From: Berkiella_A sp963976875
GTDB taxonomy: Bacteria; Pseudomonadota; Gammaproteobacteria; Berkiellales; Berkiellaceae
Direction: 5' to 3'
Assembly: GCA_963976875.1 (NCBI GenBank)
Contig: CAXBML010000035.1
Coordinates: 1-29,380 of the forward strand
Length of the DNA stretch: 29,380 nt
Position numbers and translations under genes: made by a program. The first letter of the stretch is position 1. The number at the start of each line of letters is the position of its first letter. Below, piece after piece: positions 24,943-29,380 of this stretch. The notes under the pieces are model-generated. The model searched no databases. It saw only the letters and a list, made by a program, of their open reading frames with translations, and was not told the DNA's origin.

Positions 24943-25689
24943 TTATAGGACAGCCCTACAAACCAACCAACCCTCGATGTGCTGAACCCCTGCTTGACGT
25001 AATTTCTGCGCGACTAGTCTTATGGTGGTCCCTGTTGTCATCACATCATCCACTAAAATAATACTTTCTGGCACATATTTTAAGTTATAACTGAAGTTGT
25101 GTAACTTGAGATTTTTTTTCCTTGCAGCCCCACTCAATTCGGATTGATTACGGGTTTCTCGTGTCTTTAGCAAACCATTACGAATAAGAGGTGTTCCCTG
25201 AAATTTTGCAACGACTCTGGCGATCTCTAAAGATTGATTAAAACCTCGCTGCTGTAAGCGACCTGTTGCTAAAGGAACTGGCATAATCCCTGCGACAACT
25301 CGATCAGGCTTCAGGCGCTCTATCATTAAGCGACCCAACATTTTACCCAAATATAATTTCTGTTGGTATTTTAAAGCCAGCACTAAAGAGCGTATAGGCT
25401 CCTCATAGCGAAATAAAATTTTAACCGTATCTAGTGGATGTTTCTCTATCTGCAAACAACGGCCGCACACCGATTCACTCTCTGCTGCCATTGGTAACCC
25501 ACAATATCGACAAGCTCCAGACATCCATGGTAACCAATTGAAACAAGTCGTGCATACTCCCGCTCGACAGTAGTCGGTTTGATAACAAAAATAACAACTA
25601 CTCTGGAAATAATTCTGATAAGGCCTACGCAATTTTTGTACAAACTTTGCCCAGTTGTTTACTCGTGCCTTGAACTTAATTGATCTCAT
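24943..25689 (-). CDS. comF: ComF-family protein (phosphoribosyltransferase fold)
   Basis: ComF family proteins (also called GntX) have an N-terminal cysteine-rich zinc ribbon and a phosphoribosyltransferase-like domain; in naturally competent bacteria they act in DNA uptake. Seen here: paired Cys motifs (CYFCYQT, CTTC, CRYCG, CGRC), ALKYQQKLYLGKMLG, the RGFNQSLEIA block and the PRPP-binding IILVDDVMTTGTT. I start at ATG 25689 (248 residues) because AAGG lies nine bases before it; longer starts up to 25761 would cross the divergent bioB start. Separate from bioB by 47 bp. Function here is inferred from family. Confidence 0.9.
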   Translation of the reverse strand: MRSIKFKARVNNWAKFVQKLRRPYQNYFQSSCYFCYQTDYCRAGVCTTCFNWLPWMSGACRYCGLPMAAESESVCGRCLQIEKHPLDTVKILFRYEEPIRSLVLALKYQQKLYLGKMLGRLMIERLKPDRVVAGIMPVPLATGRLQQRGFNQSLEIARVVAKFQGTPLIRNGLLKTRETRNQSELSGAARKKNLKLHNFSYNLKYVPESIILVDDVMTTGTTIRLVAQKLRQAGVQHIEGWLVCRAVL

Positions 25690-25696
25690 AACCAAC

Positions 25697-25731
25697 GACC
25701 TTATGATGATAGCCATCGCAATGATAAGGTC
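25697..25731. promoter_or_regulatory. Inverted repeat in the comF/bioB divergent gap
   Basis: GACCTTAT (25697–25704) and ATAAGGTC (25724–25731) form a perfect 8-bp inverted repeat around 19 bases. Each arm contains the ribosome site (AAGG) of the gene on its own side. The whole gap between start codons is 47 bp, so promoters must overlap the opposing gene. The repeat could be an operator or a chance match of two ribosome sites. Confidence 0.4.
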
Positions 25732-25736
25732 CACAA

Positions 25737-26765
25737 ATGAACAAAACAACTTTAGAATCAAAATGGCAACTAAAAGACGCTATCGCCCTTTACCAACAAC
25801 CATTCCAGGATTTAATTTTTAAAGCACAAACCACCCACAGACAGAACTTTAATCCCAATGAAATTCAAGCCAGTACACTGGTCAATATCCAGCAAGGTGG
25901 GTGTCCTGAGGATTGTAAGTGGTGTTCTCAAAGCATACACAATGATACTAAAATCAAACTATATCCCTTAATGAAAAAAACAGAGGTTCTGACAAAGGCA
26001 AAATTAGCCAAACAACGCGGCGCATCCAGAATATGCTTAGGCGCGGCTTGGCGTAATCCATCTAGAACACAATTAGCCACCGTAAGCGACATGGTGAAAG
26101 ATATAAAAGCGCTTGGCCTAGAAACCTGCGTCACTTTAGGGCAGCTCACTATTGAGCAAGCCAAAACGCTCAAAAGTAATGGACTAGATTATTATAATCA
26201 TAATTTAGAATCCTCCCCCGAACACTTTGCCAAAATGACCACAACCCGTAAATATGAAGATCGCTTAAAAACACTGCAAAATGCTCAACAGGCTGATCTA
26301 AAGCTTTGCTCTGGCGGTATTGTGGGCATGGGGGAAACACGAGACGACCAAATCGCTTTATTAGTTAACCTTGCTAATTTATCCCCACAACCACAAAGCG
26401 TACCGATTAATCAGCTCATCCCTATTCCCGGCACGCCAATGGCACACGACACAGACCCAGTAGATGAGATTTCTTACGTGCGTTTAATCGCAATTGCGCG
26501 TATTATGATGCCAAAAGCCTATATTAGATTATCTGCCGGCAGAGAAGCGTTATCTGAAACGACGCAAACACTTGCTTTTTTAGCGGGCGCCAATTCATTT
26601 TTCTTGGGCGAAAAATTATTAACGACCAATAACCGGGATTTTGAACAAGATCAATTACTATTAAGTAAACTAGGCATGCAGTTTGATTCACCTGGCATCG
26701 TACAAGATCGCCCCATATCAACAATGACCAATATCACAACCGAGGTATGTGTTCATGACCATTGA
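25737..26765 (+). CDS. bioB: Biotin synthase BioB
   Basis: BioB is a radical-SAM enzyme that inserts sulfur into dethiobiotin, the last step of biotin synthesis. The 342-residue protein (E. coli 346) has the CxxxCxxC cluster motif at C56, C60, C63 (GGCPEDCKWCSQS), GAAWRNP, the YNHNLESSPEHF block, CSGGIVGMGE and the C-terminal RLSAGREAL and ANSFFLGEKLLTT motifs. AAGGT lies six bases before the ATG. It overlaps bioC by 11 bp. bioF, bioH, bioA and bioD are not in the window. Confidence 0.97.
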   Translation: MNKTTLESKWQLKDAIALYQQPFQDLIFKAQTTHRQNFNPNEIQASTLVNIQQGGCPEDCKWCSQSIHNDTKIKLYPLMKKTEVLTKAKLAKQRGASRICLGAAWRNPSRTQLATVSDMVKDIKALGLETCVTLGQLTIEQAKTLKSNGLDYYNHNLESSPEHFAKMTTTRKYEDRLKTLQNAQQADLKLCSGGIVGMGETRDDQIALLVNLANLSPQPQSVPINQLIPIPGTPMAHDTDPVDEISYVRLIAIARIMMPKAYIRLSAGREALSETTQTLAFLAGANSFFLGEKLLTTNNRDFEQDQLLLSKLGMQFDSPGIVQDRPISTMTNITTEVCVHDH

Positions 26766-27594
26766 TTTTCATAGCGAAGTAAAAACCAGCTTTAACAGAG
26801 CGGCCAAAAGCTATGATGCCCATGCTTTCACTCAAAATATTATTGGGCAGCGTCTCATTGAGCGACTGCAACTCGTCACTACACCCTTTCAGCATATTTT
26901 AGATGCGGGCTGTGGTACAGGACACTTTACAAAAATACTCAGATCCCAATACCCCAAAAGCCAAGTTGTGTCTATTGATTTGGCCTACAACATGGTCCAA
27001 AAAGCATCTAAAAATAAATCCTCTTGGTTACAACGTAAGCCCCATGTGGTCAATGGCAATATTGCCCACTTACCGTTTCAAGATAATAGCTTTGACTTGA
27101 TATTTTGTAACCTAGCCATCCACTGGACCAAAATAGAAGATACACTAACTGAATTCAAACGAATACTAAAGCCCGAAGGCATGCTAAGCATTAGCCTGCC
27201 TGGGCCTGATACTCTGTGTGAACTAGCGCAAACATATGAAATCATTGACCCATTTTCGCACGTCAATCAATTTTACGATATGCATGATGTCGGCGATGAA
27301 CTGCAAAAACTACAGTTCCAAAATGCTGTGGTTGATATGGAAAAAATCACATTTGAATACACATCTGTCTGGTCGCTACTCAAAGATTTAAAAATGACAG
27401 GCGTCAGGAACATTCACCCTAATCGCAGGCGTCATTTGAGCGCCAAAAGTAGACTGGATCAGCTCATAAAAGCATACCCTAAAAATGCCATTCAAAAATA
27501 CCCAATGACCTTTGAGGTTATCTATGGCCATGCCATCTGCCCACAAAAATCAACATCAACCTCTTCGCTCAGAATCCCGCTTCGCGTTATTTAA
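26755..27594 (+). CDS. bioC: Malonyl-ACP O-methyltransferase BioC
   Basis: BioC methylates malonyl-ACP so that the fatty-acid machinery can build the pimeloyl chain of biotin. The 279-residue protein has the family start (VKTSFNRAAKSYDAHA), SAM-binding ILDAGCGTGHFTKIL (~49–63), PFQDNSFDLIFCNLAIHW and RILKPEGMLSISLPGP. I chose ATG at 26755 with GAGGT eight bases upstream; GTG at 26749 would add two residues. It overlaps bioB by 11 bp, so the two are co-translated. The tail after YGHAICP is Ser/Thr-rich and not conserved. Confidence 0.93.
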   Translation: MTIDFHSEVKTSFNRAAKSYDAHAFTQNIIGQRLIERLQLVTTPFQHILDAGCGTGHFTKILRSQYPKSQVVSIDLAYNMVQKASKNKSSWLQRKPHVVNGNIAHLPFQDNSFDLIFCNLAIHWTKIEDTLTEFKRILKPEGMLSISLPGPDTLCELAQTYEIIDPFSHVNQFYDMHDVGDELQKLQFQNAVVDMEKITFEYTSVWSLLKDLKMTGVRNIHPNRRRHLSAKSRLDQLIKAYPKNAIQKYPMTFEVIYGHAICPQKSTSTSSLRIPLRVI

Positions 27595-27638
27595 TCTATA
27601 TCCAAATAACCCGACGGCGTGACAGCAAAACTCTTCAT

Positions 27639-29261
27639 TTAATTTTGCTTCGCTAAAAAACTTTGGCAAAAATAATCTTCGCCATAATATTTTAAAAACT
27701 CAGCGTATCCGCCCTGGTAATCTTTTTTACCTGATTCCGTCAGCGCAATTATGCGGTTGGCAATATTACCCACAAAATGCCGATCATGACTCACCAAAAT
27801 CACGGTACCCGTGAAAGCTCTTAATGCTTTGGTTAAAGCATAAATACCTTCAACATCCAGGTGGTTGGTTGGCTCATCTAAAATGAGAATATTCGGTTTC
27901 TCTAGCATGATTTTGGCCAAAAGCAGTCGTGCAGCCTCTCCCCCACTTAAATGCAAAATACTTTTGTCGACTTCATCTTTGGTGAAGAGGACCTGTCCCA
28001 AAACATTTCGCACACTACCCGTACTCGCCATTTTTGAGTTATTGCACAACCAATCATAAACAGACAAATCTTCGTTGAGTTGTTCATGGTGATCCTGCGC
28101 AAAATAGGAAATCTGTGCTTCGTGCCCCCATTCTGTTTCCCCAACAGATGCCTTTTCAAGGCCCATCGCAATTTTCAGCAATGTGGATTTACCAATACCG
28201 TTGTGCCCCATAATCGCGACCTTTTGCTGTCGCTTTATATCTAAACTCATATCATTGAGGACATTTTTCTCGCCATAGGATTTAGAGAGATTTTTAACGG
28301 TTAAGACTTGCTTACCAGATGGTCTTTTAGGCTCAAATGCAAAACGTGGACTCACTCTAGAGCTTTTTTGCACATCGGGCATCTCAAGTTTTTCAATCAT
28401 CCTCACTCTGGATTGTGCTTGTTTTGCTTTACTCGCCTTTGCACCAAACTTATCAACAAAACTTTGTAAATGAGCACGCTTGTCTTCGGCATATTTTTGG
28501 GCACTCAGTTTTTGCTCCATAATTTCTTTTTTCTTCAACATAAAGCGACCATAGTTTCCCGGATACTCCCGAATTTCGCCATAGTCAACATCCAAAATAT
28601 GGGTTGAAATATTATTTAAGAAGCGTATATCATGCGACACAAAAGCCAGCAACCCCTGGTAATCATCGATTAAATATCTTTCTAACCACCCAATGGTCAT
28701 AATATCCAAGTGATTGGTGGGCTCATCTAATAGCAAAATATCAGGTTGATTAAATAATGCCTGCGCCAGTAAGACACGCATTTTGTATCCGCCCGACAAA
28801 ATAGAGAGCGGTTTAAAATGCTCACTTTGCGGTATGCCCAAACCTTTTAACAGCTTGTGTCCCAAGCTCTCTGCCGTATAACCATCATAATGGGCAATGG
28901 TCTCTTCGTATTCGGATAATTTATAACCGGATTCGTCTGTCCACTCAGCGTTTAATAGCGCTTCTTTTTTGGCCATTGCGTCCCACAGCTTTGTCTTTCC
29001 CATTAAAACCACATCAATAATACGGTTTTGCTCATACTGGAAATGATCTTGTTTTACCCAACCGATAGACTTGTCTTTAGGGATTTCAACTTCCCCAACA
29101 CTGGGTGCTTCTTCGCCAGCAATGAGTCGTAATAATGTACTTTTACCAGAGCCATTTGCCCCTACAATAGCGTATCGATTACCATGATTCAGCAATAAAT
29201 CTGCGCCCTCAAATAGTATTTTCCCGCCATACTGAATGCCTAAATCTTTAAAATAAATCAT
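27639..29261 (-). CDS. ybiT: ABC-F ATPase, YbiT-like
   Basis: A 540-residue soluble ATPase with two ABC domains and no membrane part, the ABC-F build. These proteins act on ribosomes (E. coli EttA, Uup, YbiT, YheS). Domain 1: GANGSGKSTLLRL, LSGGYKMRVLLAQAL, DILLLDEPTNHLD, SHDIRF. An inter-domain linker (~240–300) is Lys/Ala/Gln-rich and coiled-coil-like. Domain 2: GHNGIGKSTLLKI, LSGGEAARLLLAKIM, ILILDEPTNHLD, SHDRHF. Length and sequence fit YbiT (530) best by eye; ribosome action is family-based. It converges on bioC with 44 bp between stops; the 119 bases to the window's right edge hold no gene I can support. Confidence 0.9.
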   Translation of the reverse strand: MIYFKDLGIQYGGKILFEGADLLLNHGNRYAIVGANGSGKSTLLRLIAGEEAPSVGEVEIPKDKSIGWVKQDHFQYEQNRIIDVVLMGKTKLWDAMAKKEALLNAEWTDESGYKLSEYEETIAHYDGYTAESLGHKLLKGLGIPQSEHFKPLSILSGGYKMRVLLAQALFNQPDILLLDEPTNHLDIMTIGWLERYLIDDYQGLLAFVSHDIRFLNNISTHILDVDYGEIREYPGNYGRFMLKKKEIMEQKLSAQKYAEDKRAHLQSFVDKFGAKASKAKQAQSRVRMIEKLEMPDVQKSSRVSPRFAFEPKRPSGKQVLTVKNLSKSYGEKNVLNDMSLDIKRQQKVAIMGHNGIGKSTLLKIAMGLEKASVGETEWGHEAQISYFAQDHHEQLNEDLSVYDWLCNNSKMASTGSVRNVLGQVLFTKDEVDKSILHLSGGEAARLLLAKIMLEKPNILILDEPTNHLDVEGIYALTKALRAFTGTVILVSHDRHFVGNIANRIIALTESGKKDYQGGYAEFLKYYGEDYFCQSFLAKQN

Positions 29262-29380
29262 GTTTTTGTATCTTTGCGACTAATAATATGCGCCATTGTA
29301 CCCTATTTGGCCAACTCAAACTGTACGTGTTGCCTCATGGCTAAAGGTAACTTTACTCTATAATCGATGCCTCACATTGG

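Noticed and set aside
25690..25761. 24-residue N-terminal extension of ComF
   Set aside because: It would cross the bioB start; the ATG at 25689 has a well-placed AAGG and gives the usual family length.
29262..29380. Possible gene end or promoter at the right edge
   Set aside because: A short minus-strand frame ends near 29307 but has an in-frame stop upstream; a TACAAT at 29295–29300 lacks a fitting -35. Nothing here is firm enough to annotate.

Overview
The window reads as a chromosomal segment of an AT-rich gammaproteobacterium. The order rpsU–yqeY–dnaG–rpoD–tRNA-Ile2, with tsaD divergent from rpsU, is the macromolecular-synthesis region typical of that class. So is rsmD–M16–M16 divergent from ftsY–ftsE–ftsX, as known from Pseudomonas. 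A gene for an F-box-like, leucine-rich-repeat protein with a nuclear-localisation-like N-terminus points to a host-associated lineage such as the Legionellales (Legionella, Coxiella, Berkiella and relatives). That placement is inference; no rRNA or species marker is present.

Layout. 1–476: a partial small membrane protein gene running off the left edge, next to the 3' end of tRNA-Ile2. 477–5339, minus strand: rpsU, yqeY, dnaG, rpoD, tRNA-Ile2(CAU). 5615–8899: tsaD (+), plsY (-), folB and a MidA-family methyltransferase (+). 8949–13509, minus strand: a compact operon of two M16 peptidase-family genes, rsmD and cca. 13672–18549, plus strand: ftsY, ftsE, ftsX, an aromatic amino acid permease and rsmJ. 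18619–19875, plus strand: a VOC/glyoxalase-fold protein and a SIMPL-domain exported protein. 19899–22136, minus strand: two adjacent accessory genes, the F-box-like/LRR protein and a shorter protein that I find to be a diverged paralogue of its middle part. 22260–25689, minus strand: a lone ModA-type binding protein, a J-domain protein abutting a 485-residue protein I do not recognise, and comF. 25737–27594, plus strand: bioB and bioC. 27639–29261, minus strand: a YbiT-like ABC-F ATPase.

Most genes are housekeeping: transcription and replication initiation, tRNA and rRNA modification and maturation, membrane protein targeting, division, phospholipid, folate and biotin synthesis. The parts that deserve attention are the 19.9–22.1 kb pair (candidate host-directed proteins), the 23.1–24.9 kb J-domain/unknown pair, the apparent lack of an ATG/GTG/TTG start for full-length rsmD, and several compact divergent regulatory regions. 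I saw no CRISPR array, insertion sequence or rRNA. No stretch longer than 300 bases lacks a gene.
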